A stretch of 64,000 nt of DNA from a bacterium (GTDB lineage Bacteria; 4484-113; JAFGCY01), in contig JADZFO010000027.1 in assembly GCA_020849855.1 (NCBI GenBank), forward strand, positions 124,001 through 188,000. Reading direction: 5' to 3'. The notes under the pieces are model-generated. The model was not told where the DNA came from. It did not search any database and saw only the letters and a list, made by a program, of their open reading frames with translations. The position numbers were made by a program, and so were the translations under genes. Below, in pieces: positions 9,697 through 19,210 of this stretch. Every line of letters starts with the position of its first letter. Positions within the stretch are counted from its first letter, which is position 1.

Positions 9697-9872
9697 ACCG
9701 TGACCTCACAAACGCTGTGCTGCAAAGGGCTCTGCTCTTGAGTGCTGGCGCCAGCGGGACGGGCATGCTCAGACCTGGCGGGAAGCCCGCCGCGTCCTGC
9801 CATCAAGCCTGGCCCACTTATGACAAAAGCGGCCCTGTTGTGGTAACACGGGCTCCGGCTTAAAACAATTGC
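9697..9872. repeat. 175-190 base conserved core, copy 2
   Basis: This is the near-identical second copy of 5256-5430, again located at the distal end of an array. The few differences include changes inside the predicted loop of the 3' hairpin (GTGTTA versus GTGGTA). Confidence 0.7.
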
Positions 9873-10335
9873 CGCCTGCCGCAGGTCATAAGCCTGCCAC
9901 CGGTGCAGAAGCCTGCCGGATCGTCTGAGCAATCTATTCATGGAGTATGCGACCCTTGCAAAGGAAGACAAATATGTGCTCGCGCTTCGCAGCTCTGGCC
10001 GCCCTCTCAAGGCAAACGCTGTTCCAGAATCAATTTTCGGGCGCTGCAAATTGAGAAGTCCTGTTTTAGGCACTTTTCCGGCCACCAAGGTTAAAACCCA
10101 GCCGGCTGACAGAATCAAAAGCGCCGTTCTCGGTGCGTTCCGGGCTTGTCAGGTTAAATCAGCTCCGGGGCTCTCGCGCTGCAAAGTGCTGTATGACGTT
10201 CATTTTCCGGCGCGCAGGTTAAAGCCGGCCGATCCGCGGGCAGCTTGCCGCGGGCTCACGCTTGCAGGCTTGTACAGGGAATCCGCCTGCTCTGCCGCCC
10301 GACCGGCGCTGCGCCGTGAAGCCGGCCTGCTGACC
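9873..10335. repeat. intergenic region with three ~64-base degenerate repeats
   Basis: There is no convincing gene. AGGTTAAA occurs at about 10088, 10151 and 10216, each 5-7 bases after a TTCCGG-like word and followed by a CCGG word, giving a period of 63-65 bases. A short palindrome with CCGCGG arms is near 10234-10252. These may be regulatory for the downstream oxidoreductase, or another degenerate repeat family. Confidence 0.5.
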
Positions 10336-10347
10336 TAGAATATGACC

Positions 10348-11604
10348 GTGCCCCATACATATGATGTCCTTGTCGCCGGTGGCGGCCTGGCCGGCTGCGC
10401 CGCGGCCCTGGCCAGTGTGCGCGAAGGCGCCCGGACCTTGCTGGTGGAGCAGGCGGCCTGCCTTGGCGGCAATGCGACCCGCGGCATGGTCGCCCCCTGG
10501 CAGAGCTACCACGCCAGCCGCCCCGACCCGCAAAGCAGCGAGCTGCCCGTGCAGGTCATCGGCGGCATCGCCCAGGAGTTCGTGGACGATCTGCAGGCCC
10601 AGGGCGCCAGCCTGGGGCACATCGTGGATCCCATCGGATTCGCCGGCAGCCTGACGCCGGTGGACAGCGAGGCTTTGAAGCTTTACCTGCCGTCCAAGCT
10701 CAGCGCCGCCGGGGTTGAGATCCGCCTGGGGCAGGGCGTTGACCGCGACCTGCTGGACAGCGCAGCAAGGGTGGTGGACGCCAGCGGCTCCTGCGTAGCG
10801 GCGCGGCTGCTGGGGGCAAAGTGCCGCCTGGCCAGCGAGCGCCAGCCCCTGACCTGGATGTTCACCCTGGAGGGCGTGGATACTGAGGAGATACGGGACT
10901 ACCAGCTGGCGCATCCCGGGCAGTTCGTGCTGCATCCGCGGATACGCGAGCTGCGCAGTGATTTCGTCGCCGTCAGCGGCTTCTTTGATCTGTGGCGCGG
11001 CGGCCGCGAGCGCGGCGAGATCACAATCCCCCGCGACCGCCTGCTCTGCTTCAGCACGCCGCGGCCCGGCGAGGTGCTGGTGAACAGCACCCGTGTGCCG
11101 GCGGATCACCCCCAGCCGCGCCTGGAAGGTCTGCGCCAGGTGCGTGAACTGCTGGACTGGCTGCCCCGTCATATCCCGGGCTTTGCCAACGCCAGGCTGG
11201 GACGGGTGGCGGATGACATTGGGGAAAGAGAAAGCTGGCGTCTGGAGGGTAAGTACGAACTGAGCGTTGAGGACCTGCTCAGCGGGCGGGACTTTAAAGA
11301 CAGCATCGCCCGTGGCTGTTATCCGATCGACATTCACAGCGCGACGACAGATGAACTGGCCACCCGCGAACTTGAGGGGCGCGGCTGGTACAGCATCCCG
11401 CTGCGCTGCCTGGAAAGTCCGCAGACTGACAGGCTGCTGGTGGCCGGCCGCTGTATCAGCGCCGACCGCAGCGGCTTTGCCAGCGCGCGGACCCTGCCGA
11501 CGGCGATGGCTCTGGGACAGGTCGCGGGAATGTTGTCTGCGCTGCGGGCGCTCGGTAAAAAAGCGGAAAATTTAACTTGTCTTTCCGCAGTGGCGCGGGT
11601 ATAA
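10348..11604 (+). CDS. FAD-dependent oxidoreductase (FAD_oxidored family)
   Basis: 418 residues. The N-terminus is a Rossmann FAD-binding motif (VLVAGGGLAGCAAALASVRE), followed by a second conserved segment CLGGNATRGMVAPW typical of the PF12831-like family. The C-terminus has the family's cofactor-binding end (LLVAGRCISADRSGFASAR ... MALGQVAG). The substrate is unknown; relatives act on diverse organic substrates in the cytoplasm. I chose GTG 10348 rather than ATG 10342 because TAGAAT (10336-10341) ends directly before the ATG. A -10 box there would start transcription at about 10348, matching the 6-8 base spacing seen throughout the window. The difference is two residues. Confidence 0.85.
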   Translation: MPHTYDVLVAGGGLAGCAAALASVREGARTLLVEQAACLGGNATRGMVAPWQSYHASRPDPQSSELPVQVIGGIAQEFVDDLQAQGASLGHIVDPIGFAGSLTPVDSEALKLYLPSKLSAAGVEIRLGQGVDRDLLDSAARVVDASGSCVAARLLGAKCRLASERQPLTWMFTLEGVDTEEIRDYQLAHPGQFVLHPRIRELRSDFVAVSGFFDLWRGGRERGEITIPRDRLLCFSTPRPGEVLVNSTRVPADHPQPRLEGLRQVRELLDWLPRHIPGFANARLGRVADDIGERESWRLEGKYELSVEDLLSGRDFKDSIARGCYPIDIHSATTDELATRELEGRGWYSIPLRCLESPQTDRLLVAGRCISADRSGFASARTLPTAMALGQVAGMLSALRALGKKAENLTCLSAVARV

Positions 11605-12049
11605 ACTCAAGTCTCAGGGCACTAAGGCTGACGGGCAAAGGAGATATTCGAGCCTGGCAGCGCAAAAGCTAAATGCCTTGAGCGCGTTTCGTGCTGAGGT
11701 GGGAAGTAGCGGAAGACGGGGTTGAGATGCGGTGCATTTGAGGTCCACAGCGGCGACAAAGGCCAGGAGTCAAAAGACAGGCCACCCTGTAGGGATATAA
11801 CGCCGAGGCCGACCAACACTGAATGCAGCGTTGTGGTGGTTGACAGGCCAGGATTGCCAAAGCGGCTTTTTTCGCGGGTAACGACGTTTAGACACGGTTG
11901 CCCGAAACAAAGTTCGCCGCGTGTGCAATCCATGGAATGACTTGCCTCCCTTCGCATGCATTTTCAGTAATTGCCCTGCGCCCCGTTATCGTGTTTTTCG
12001 CGCTACCTCATCGAAACGCTACACAAATATGTAGTGTAAGGAGCAAGCA
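11605..12049. other. rpoD upstream region, no gene recognised
   Basis: Both strands carry short open frames with atypical codon use and no recognisable product. The last 60 bases are AT-richer and include a small inverted repeat (CTACA/TGTAG near 12020-12035) and the AAGGAG ribosome binding site for rpoD. A non-coding RNA cannot be excluded. Confidence 0.4.
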
Positions 12050-13201
<1,152 letters not shown>

Positions 13202-13227
13202 TCAGTCCAGGGGAAGTATGACAAACA

Positions 13228-13255
13228 GGGCGGCCGGATGGCCGCCCTTTTGTTT
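13228..13255 (+). terminator. rho-independent terminator of rpoD
   Basis: A perfect 8-bp stem GGGCGGCC/GGCCGCCC with a GGAT loop is followed by TTTTGTTT. Confidence 0.92.
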
Positions 13256-13304
13256 GCGCGCAATGCCGCTGGCGCGGGCCTGCGGGCCGCGCTAGAATGA
13301 GCCT

Positions 13305-13826
13305 GTGATCCACAGCCGGCAGCCGTCCAGGAGTATTGTGCTGACCGGCTTCTATGGCTGCGGCGCCCTGGATGTGGGACGCGAGCTGTCCCGGCGGATG
13401 CGCCGCCCGCTGATCGATTCCGACAGCGAGCTGGAGCGCCGCAATAAGCGCGACCTGCTGGCCCTGCTGAACCTGCTGCCCGGCCAGGACCCCGAGCTGC
13501 ATGAGCTGCGCATCGCCTCAGAGCTCGCCTTTCGCCGCGACAGCGTCATCGTACTGGGCCCGCTGGCCGTCAAGCTGGATGTCTGGCCCACGCTGTACAT
13601 CGAGAACACCCTGACCGTATTCGTGGATCAGCCCTTTGATGTGCTGTGGCGGCGGATGCAGGACGAGCCGGGCTGCCGCGACTTTCTTGAGAACCACAGC
13701 GAGGCCTCCGCGCGGGCCCTGTGGAGCGAGCTTTATCCGCGTTACGGGCAAAGCTGCCTGCGTCTGACCAATCCGCCGAACCCGCCGCGCCAGGCACGAG
13801 TCATACTGCACAGCTTCTACACCTGA
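13305..13826 (+). CDS. shikimate-kinase-like protein with a broken P-loop (putative pseudokinase)
   Basis: 173 residues, the usual shikimate kinase length, with the same order of elements: a P-loop-like strand and loop at the N-terminus, an LIDSDSELERR segment resembling the substrate-binding DxD region, and a lid-like Arg-rich segment. The Walker A region reads GFYGCGALDVGREL where active enzymes have G-x-G-K-S/T-x-x-G, so the catalytic Lys and Ser/Thr are both absent. ATP phosphotransfer is therefore unlikely. TAGAAT at 13293-13298 lies 6 bases before the GTG start, so the mRNA is probably leaderless. The gene is 4 bases from the next one. It could be a regulatory or structural paralogue; the function is unknown. 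Confidence 0.65.
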   Translation: MIHSRQPSRSIVLTGFYGCGALDVGRELSRRMRRPLIDSDSELERRNKRDLLALLNLLPGQDPELHELRIASELAFRRDSVIVLGPLAVKLDVWPTLYIENTLTVFVDQPFDVLWRRMQDEPGCRDFLENHSEASARALWSELYPRYGQSCLRLTNPPNPPRQARVILHSFYT

Positions 13827-13830
13827 AAAC

Positions 13831-15060
13831 ATGAATCTTCAGCCACCTGTTCAAAGCAGTTTTGCCCCGCCCGCCGGGCCCCGGAACGCCGGCGCGGCCT
13901 GGTTTATCGCGGCCCTGCTTGTCTTTCTGCTCTGCGCCTGGCAGCTCTTCGGCCTCCCCGGTGCTGTGCTGAAGAAGGTCCGCGTACCCGAGGACATGCT
14001 TGAATTCGGCTTCGGCCTGGCCTCTGTGCAGGTCGGCCCGGAAGGAGAATGGATCATCCGCCGCCAGGCCTACGCCGACCGCATGGGCCGCTACGACATC
14101 AGCCCGGACGGGCTGCTGACCCGCAGCAAGGAACGCGGCCTGGTTTCAGAGCCAAACCGCACCGGCACCATGGTGCAGCCCTATGTCCGCATGGAAGGCC
14201 ACTCCTACATCGACGTCGCACCGGGCCCGGCCTATTACAGCCAGCGCCGCGAGCTGCGCCGTCTGGCCGGCAAGCTGACCAGCAAGGGCAAGCCCCTGCT
14301 GAACGACTCCACTGACCCCCGAGGCCCCTTGCCGGGTGAGCGCATTGAACCCAAGGTGATCGGTGCTGCGGCCCAGAGCGGGCACTTCATCGCGCTCAAT
14401 ATCCTGCGGGTCAGCCGCTGGCTCGCCATGGATGAGTTGCCGCAGTCGGTTCGCGGCGAGGCCCAGCTGCAGTACCAGCTTCTGGAAGGGCACGACTTCT
14501 ACGCTGTGATCGATTCCGCGGCCTACAAGGCCCCAGACCTCTGGCTGACATCCGACCGCGGCCAGTTCCTGCACCACATCCGGGCCAGCGAAAAGCTCAG
14601 CCCGGTGCCTGAGGGCGCGCCGGCCGAGGCAGGCATCGAGATCGAAGTACTGCAGAGCATCCCGCTGAAGGAACTGATCCCGGTGCAGAAGAACGGCGTG
14701 ATACTGGGGCACGACCCGCACAGCCAGCGCCTCTTCCTGGTGCTGCCCAGCGGCGAGCGGCTGTGGTTCCAGCCGGATGACCTGAGCCTGCTGGGCCGGG
14801 ACAAGCTGCCGGGCTTCTGGGAGCGCGAGTATGGCGCGCTGACCTATGATGTGGTGCAGCGCCTTGAGTACCCCAACTACAACATGGAGAGCGGCTGGCC
14901 GCTGACTGAGACGGCCTTCAAGCGTATTCAGCGGGTCATGGTATTACTAATGCTCGGCGGGCTGGTGGCCATGGCCTGCCTGTGGAGGACCCCGTGGAGA
15001 TTCATCTCGGCAGCGACCACCGCGGCTTCGAACTCAAGCAGCGCGCCCTTGAGTACCTGA
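13831..15060 (+). CDS. membrane-anchored protein of unknown function
   Basis: 409 residues with one hydrophobic segment at about 22-43 and another at about 370-390, with a large polar domain between them that should be on one side of the membrane. I recognise no family. It starts 4 bases after the pseudokinase gene, so the two are probably co-transcribed. Its 3' end overlaps rpiB by 79 bases in a different frame. The overlapping C-terminal tail (Ser/Thr/Ala-rich) may be dispensable. Confidence 0.7.
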   Translation: MNLQPPVQSSFAPPAGPRNAGAAWFIAALLVFLLCAWQLFGLPGAVLKKVRVPEDMLEFGFGLASVQVGPEGEWIIRRQAYADRMGRYDISPDGLLTRSKERGLVSEPNRTGTMVQPYVRMEGHSYIDVAPGPAYYSQRRELRRLAGKLTSKGKPLLNDSTDPRGPLPGERIEPKVIGAAAQSGHFIALNILRVSRWLAMDELPQSVRGEAQLQYQLLEGHDFYAVIDSAAYKAPDLWLTSDRGQFLHHIRASEKLSPVPEGAPAEAGIEIEVLQSIPLKELIPVQKNGVILGHDPHSQRLFLVLPSGERLWFQPDDLSLLGRDKLPGFWEREYGALTYDVVQRLEYPNYNMESGWPLTETAFKRIQRVMVLLMLGGLVAMACLWRTPWRFISAATTAASNSSSAPLST

Positions 15061-15437
15061 GCGATCTCGGGCACAGCTGCACGGACCATGGCGCCCTGGG
15101 AGAAGAGCGCTCGGATTACCCCGGTTTTGCCCGGGCCGTTGGCGAGGCGGTGGCTGCCGCACCGGGCAGCCTGGGCCTTGTCTTCTGCGGCAGCGGCATC
15201 GGCATCAGCATCGCCGCCAACAAGGTGCAGGGCATCCGCTGCGCTGTGGCCTGGTGCGAGCACGTCAGCGAGTACGGCCGGCGGCACAACCATGCCAACT
15301 GCCTCGCCTTCGGCGCCGACGTCCAGACCTGGGTCGAGGTTGAGCGCTGCCTGAACGCCTACCTGGGGGCCAGCGAGGAAGAAGGCCGCCACGCCCTGCG
15401 GGTGCAGATGGTCCAGGAGATGGACGGAATCCGCTAA
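14982..15437 (+). CDS. rpiB: ribose-5-phosphate isomerase B / LacAB-type sugar isomerase
   Basis: 151 residues, typical for RpiB. It interconverts ribose 5-phosphate and ribulose 5-phosphate in the pentose phosphate pathway. Family motifs are present: HLGSDHRGFELK at the N-terminus, the phosphate and active-site loop FCGSGIGISIAANKVQGIRCA, and RHNHANCLAFGAD. The start is GTG 14982, or GTG 14994 just before the conserved strand. Either choice overlaps the upstream membrane-protein gene by 67-79 bases, which implies translational coupling or an over-extended upstream gene. Confidence 0.93.
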   Translation: MEDPVEIHLGSDHRGFELKQRALEYLSDLGHSCTDHGALGEERSDYPGFARAVGEAVAAAPGSLGLVFCGSGIGISIAANKVQGIRCAVAWCEHVSEYGRRHNHANCLAFGADVQTWVEVERCLNAYLGASEEEGRHALRVQMVQEMDGIR

Positions 15438-15473
15438 GGTTGGCAATTCCGCCGCCTGTGTCGGCGCCCAGGT

Positions 15474-16091
15474 CTAGAGTGTCATCAGCACAGCCCTGCA
15501 AGGCGCAGCCTCGGCGCCGCCGATCTTCAGTGGCAGGCAGTGCAGGGTATAGCGACCGGGCTTGACCTGCCTAAGGTCCAGGTCTTCCAGGATCAGGACG
15601 TTATAGCGGCTCAAGAGCTTATGCACCGGAAAGTCCTCATCGTAGCCCCGCTCGATCGACACATAATCAATGCCGACCAGCGCCGCGCCCTGCTCCAGCA
15701 GGTACTGGGCCGTCTCAAGGCTGACATAGGCATGGTGCTCCACATAGCTCTCCCGCTGCAGCTCGCCGTTTAAGGTCTTGAACAGCACCGCATCGCCCTC
15801 CAGTATCTGAAGCTGCTCCACCGCCCGCGGGCTGATGGCGTCGATGGTCTCGACCTCCACCACATGGGCGCTCAAGATGAAACGCTCCAGCGGTATCTCG
15901 TGGATCGCCGGACCGTCTGCCACGAAGTGGGCCGGCGCGTCGATATGCGTGCCCAGGTGCAGGCTGGCGCTGATGCGGGACAACATATAGCCCTGCACAG
16001 CCACCATCGCCACTGCCTCCAGCTCAGTAGCCGGATCGCCCGGGTAGTCCACGGTGTCCACCCCGATACTGCGGGTGATGTCAATCAGCAT
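15474..16091 (-). CDS. cyclase / kynurenine formamidase-like metal hydrolase, paralogue 1
   Basis: 205 residues. It carries the family's metal-binding signature HLGTHIDAPAHF and the terminal pattern EDLDLRQVKPGRYTLHCLPL. Known members hydrolyse N-formylkynurenine or related amides/esters, or act as polyketide-like cyclases; the substrate cannot be told here. TATACT (16098-16103) lies 6 bases before the ATG, giving a leaderless start. A paralogue follows directly upstream (16131-16796) and a third lies at 56227-56856. No other tryptophan catabolism genes are nearby, so a kynurenine role is not supported by context. Confidence 0.85.
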   Translation of the reverse strand: MLIDITRSIGVDTVDYPGDPATELEAVAMVAVQGYMLSRISASLHLGTHIDAPAHFVADGPAIHEIPLERFILSAHVVEVETIDAISPRAVEQLQILEGDAVLFKTLNGELQRESYVEHHAYVSLETAQYLLEQGAALVGIDYVSIERGYDEDFPVHKLLSRYNVLILEDLDLRQVKPGRYTLHCLPLKIGGAEAAPCRAVLMTL

Positions 16092-16130
16092 AGCTAAAGT
16101 ATATGGAGTGCGAAGCAGTCTGGCCGTCTG

Positions 16131-16796
16131 TCAGGGGACAGCAGAGCAGATTCGCGGCCCTGCGGTCACCGGCGCGCCTCTGGCAGGCATCAGCACGGCG
16201 CGGCAGGGCGCGGCCTCGCCGCGCAGCACCTTCTGCGGCAGGCAAAGCAGGCGATAACGCCCGGGCAGGACATGCCGCAGGTCCACATCCTCCAGCAGCA
16301 GGATGCCCGCGCCAAGCAGCGCCCTGTGCACGGGATAGCCTTCACCGTTGGGCCGCTCAACCGAGATGTAGTCAATGCCGACAATGCTGGCCTGCAGCTC
16401 GATCAAACGCTGGGCAGTGGCGAGGGGGATGTGCGCATGACGCTCAACATAGCCGCCGCGGTCCAGTTCCCCGTTCACCGTTTTGAACAGCACCGCCTCG
16501 CCGGGCTGAATCTGCACTCCGTCCAGTATCACCGGAGGAATCGAGCTCAGGGTCATCAGCTCAATAACATGGCAGATCGGTGTAAAGGTGTCAGGGCTGT
16601 ACTGCTCGATGCTGCTGCCGCCGGAGATGAAGTGCGAGGGCGCATCCAGGTGCGTCCCGGCGTGCAGGGTCATGCTTAGTTGCGTCAGTTTGTAGCCGTC
16701 AAGCTGAATATTGGCCAGGAGCGCAAAAGCCGTTGGCGGGTCGCCGGGGTAGGGGATGTCATCGAGGCCGATGGTGCGGGAAATGTCGATGAGCAT
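16131..16796 (-). CDS. cyclase / kynurenine formamidase-like metal hydrolase, paralogue 2
   Basis: 221 residues with the signature HAGTHLDAPSHF and the same end pattern EDVDLRHVLPGRYRLLCLPQ as its neighbour. It starts MLIDISRTIGLDDIPYPGDP, like MLIDITRSIGVDTVDYPGDP of paralogue 1, so the two are a tandem duplication. Each has its own leaderless promoter (here TAAGCT at 16803-16808, 6 bases before the ATG) rather than being one operon. The last ~18 residues extend beyond the usual end of the family. Confidence 0.85.
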   Translation of the reverse strand: MLIDISRTIGLDDIPYPGDPPTAFALLANIQLDGYKLTQLSMTLHAGTHLDAPSHFISGGSSIEQYSPDTFTPICHVIELMTLSSIPPVILDGVQIQPGEAVLFKTVNGELDRGGYVERHAHIPLATAQRLIELQASIVGIDYISVERPNGEGYPVHRALLGAGILLLEDVDLRHVLPGRYRLLCLPQKVLRGEAAPCRAVLMPARGAPVTAGPRICSAVP

Positions 16797-16882
16797 GAGG
16801 ATAGCTTAGCGCAGTACAAGAGAGCTAGCCGAGTTGCCCACGGAGTCGAGCTATCGCCCTTTCTCCGACTCATGTGGGGTGC

Positions 16883-17437
16883 TTATTTTGCCGGAGGGTC
16901 AGCGTCCATTGCAACTATATCTTCATGCAACAATCCAAAATCTCGCATCAAGTAGAGGCTAAGCTCTCCTGTCATTGGCCCTTTTTCTCTTAGACAGGCT
17001 AGGCGCAACTGTTCCAGCATCAACAGTTTGCTCACGTAGCAGGCCATTTCTGCGTCGTAAGCAGTCACTATACATTGAAAGTACATACTGAAACGCACCG
17101 TTAGCCGCGCCTCTCGATAGAGTTCTTTGTCTTGTGGATTGAATTCCTCTATGAAGCCTGGATGCTGCGACAACTCAGGGATCGCGTTGCAGAAGCTCGC
17201 TGTTAGCCGAGGCACCACGCTCTCAAGTGTTTCTGCTCTTAGACAACGTAAACTTCCTCCACCGGTGAGCAAGTCGGATAGAGGTTGAAAGTACTGTTCT
17301 GAGCAGGCTTCAGCTGCAGCTATGAGATCTCTATCGAAGCCGTCACTAACTTTGTCGAAGAGATTGCTCCAAGTGATGTCCATCGCCGATTCTGCCCGGT
17401 CCAATTCAGCATAGACAACGACTTTGAAGTACGCCAT
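16883..17437 (-). CDS. unknown protein translationally coupled to rmlB
   Basis: 184 residues beginning MAYFKVVVYAELDRAESAMD. I recognise no family, signal peptide or membrane segment; it looks like a soluble helical protein. The base composition is clearly lower in GC than the flanking genes. The ATG lies one base after the TGA of rmlB (TGATATG), so it is read as the second gene of that transcript. A region of lower GC without a gene follows to 16797. It is probably acquired. Confidence 0.6.
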   Translation of the reverse strand: MAYFKVVVYAELDRAESAMDITWSNLFDKVSDGFDRDLIAAAEACSEQYFQPLSDLLTGGGSLRCLRAETLESVVPRLTASFCNAIPELSQHPGFIEEFNPQDKELYREARLTVRFSMYFQCIVTAYDAEMACYVSKLLMLEQLRLACLREKGPMTGELSLYLMRDFGLLHEDIVAMDADPPAK

Positions 17438-17438
17438 A

Positions 17439-18446
17439 TCAACATCCCGCCTGATAACTCCCGTCCGCAATGGCCTGCATCCAGGGCCCGTTGGCCAGGT
17501 ACCAGTCGATGGTGCGCTGCAGTCCTTCCTCGAAAGCAACGGCGGCCTTGAAGCCCAGCTCGGACTCAATCTTGTGGCCGTCAATGGCATAGCGCCGGTC
17601 GTGACCCGGTCGGTCGGGCACAAAGCTGATCAGGCTCTCCGGCTTGCCAAGCTGGCGCAGCAGGATGCGCACCAGCTCAATGTTGGGCAGCTCCGTGCCG
17701 CCGCCAATGTTGTAGACCTCGCCGGGGCGGCCCTGCCGCAGGACCGTCCAGAGCGCGCGGCAGTGATCCTCGACAAAAAGCCAGTCGCGCACGTGCTGGC
17801 CGTCTCCATAGACGGGCAGCTGCTCGTCCTTCAGGGCCTTCTGGATCATCAGCGGGATCAGCTTCTCGGGAAACTGCCGCGGGCCGTAGTTGTTGCTGCA
17901 GCGGGTGTTCATGATGGGCAGGCCGTGGGTCCGGAAGTAGGCCCGGCCCATCAGATCCGCGGAGGCCTTGGAAGCGCTGTAAGGGTTGTTGGGCGCCAGA
18001 GGCGACTGCTCAGTAAACTCACCATCACTGCCCAGGCTGCCATAGACCTCGTCGGTGGAGACCATCAGGAAGCGCGGCACCGGCTGGCCACTTTTGCTCA
18101 GCTTGAGCAGCGCGTCCAGCAGCACCTGGCTTCCAACGATATTGCTCTCCACGAAGGGCATCGCGGAGACGATACTGCGGTCGACCATGCTCTCGGCGGC
18201 CAGGTGCATGATGCCGTCGAAGCCGCCGCCCGATACCAGCTCGTCGATCAGCCCGCGGTGGGCCACATCTCCTTTGATGAAGCTGTAGCGGGGGTTGCTG
18301 GTTACGTCGCTGAGGTTCTGCGGATTTCCGGCATAGCTGAGCTTGTCGAGGTTGACGATGCTTAGCTCAGGCTCCTGCTCCAGGAGCATATGAATCAGAT
18401 TGCTGCCGATGAAACCGCAGCCACCGGTGATGAGGATGCGTTGCAC
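17439..18446 (-). CDS. rmlB: dTDP-glucose 4,6-dehydratase
   Basis: 335 residues, an extended short-chain dehydrogenase. The NAD-binding motif is ITGGCGFIGSNLI, the active-site segment is VSTDEVYGSLG (Thr-Asp-Glu) and the catalytic pair is YSASKAS (Tyr-x3-Lys). It makes dTDP-4-keto-6-deoxyglucose for nucleotide sugars of surface polysaccharides. One departure from the usual family sequence is HLAAESMVDRSI, where His is normally found before Val-Asp. The start is GTG 18446, 6 bases after TAGAAT (18453-18458). The other dTDP-rhamnose genes are not in the window, so a more general NDP-sugar dehydratase role is possible. Confidence 0.92.
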   Translation of the reverse strand: MQRILITGGCGFIGSNLIHMLLEQEPELSIVNLDKLSYAGNPQNLSDVTSNPRYSFIKGDVAHRGLIDELVSGGGFDGIMHLAAESMVDRSIVSAMPFVESNIVGSQVLLDALLKLSKSGQPVPRFLMVSTDEVYGSLGSDGEFTEQSPLAPNNPYSASKASADLMGRAYFRTHGLPIMNTRCSNNYGPRQFPEKLIPLMIQKALKDEQLPVYGDGQHVRDWLFVEDHCRALWTVLRQGRPGEVYNIGGGTELPNIELVRILLRQLGKPESLISFVPDRPGHDRRYAIDGHKIESELGFKAAVAFEEGLQRTIDWYLANGPWMQAIADGSYQAGC

Positions 18447-18476
18447 AGCTCTATTCTAGATTGTGCTGGTACGTTT

Positions 18477-18545
18477 GTAGGGGCGCACAGAGTGCGCCCG
18501 ACATTGATCGAGCTAATTCGCCGGGCGCACTCTGTGCGCCCCTAC
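18477..18545. repeat. inverted pair of GTAG-foot REP elements
   Basis: The foot GTAG is followed by stem GGGCGCAC/GTGCGCCC, a 20-base spacer, then the mirror-image copy ending in CTAC. The same pair occurs at 29798-29890 and 41093-41168. Confidence 0.88.
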
Positions 18546-18569
18546 ACCGGGCTCCGTCGCTTTACGCCC

Positions 18570-18602
18570 CACACTGCACGCTGCACAGTGCACGCTGCTC
18601 GT
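18570..18602. repeat. heptad tandem repeat
   Basis: Seven-base units of the type CACTGCA/CGCTGCA are repeated about four and a half times just upstream of the tag gene. Confidence 0.6.
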
Positions 18603-18624
18603 CTCCGCATGCAACAATCGCGGC

Positions 18625-19206
18625 ATGCCAAAGGAGCTGAGCCGCTGCGAATGGTGCCTGTCGACGCCCATGTACATGGCCTACCACGATGAAGAGTGGG
18701 GCGTACCCAAGCATGAGCGCCGCAGACTCTTTGAAGACATTGTGCTGGATGGTTTCCAGGCCGGCCTGAGCTGGCGCACGATCCTCGAAAAGCGCGAGAA
18801 TTTCCGCCGCGCCTTTGACAACTTCGAGCCGGAAAAGGTCGCGCGCTATGGCGAGCGCGAGACAGCGCGTCTGCTTGAGGACGCCGGCATCGTGCGTAAC
18901 CGCCAGAAGATTGCGGCCACCATCGGTAACGCAAAAGCCGTGCTGGCCCTGGAGCAGGAGCTGGGCATCGGCTTTGACAAGTACATCTGGGATTTCGTGA
19001 AGGGCAGGCCCGTGGTCAACAAATGGACCAGCATGGGCGAGATCCCGGCGAAGACGGCGCTGTCGGACGAGATCAGCAAGGCCCTGCTGAAGCGCGGCTT
19101 CAAGTTCGTCGGCAGCACCATCGTCTACGCTTTCATGCAGGCCGTCGGGATGGTCAACGACCACATTGTGAGCTGCCACCGTTATAAGGCAGTGGGCAAG
19201 GGCTGA
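18625..19206 (+). CDS. tag: DNA-3-methyladenine glycosylase I
   Basis: 193 residues, full family length. It removes 3-methyladenine from alkylated DNA in base excision repair. Family features are the N-terminal RCEWCLSTPMYMAYHDEEWG, the helix-hairpin core GFQAGLSWRTIL, and the C-terminal zinc-ligand segment HIVSCHRY. The start ATG 18625 follows an AACAAT box at 18613-18618 by 6 bases, in line with leaderless starts. The hydrolase gene begins 4 bases after its stop. Confidence 0.95.
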   Translation: MPKELSRCEWCLSTPMYMAYHDEEWGVPKHERRRLFEDIVLDGFQAGLSWRTILEKRENFRRAFDNFEPEKVARYGERETARLLEDAGIVRNRQKIAATIGNAKAVLALEQELGIGFDKYIWDFVKGRPVVNKWTSMGEIPAKTALSDEISKALLKRGFKFVGSTIVYAFMQAVGMVNDHIVSCHRYKAVGKG

Positions 19207-19210
19207 GGCC

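Noticed and set aside
11605-11960. A protein gene or known RNA (6S, tmRNA) upstream of rpoD
   Set aside because: Short frames have atypical composition, and I could not find the conserved ends or motifs of 6S RNA or tmRNA.
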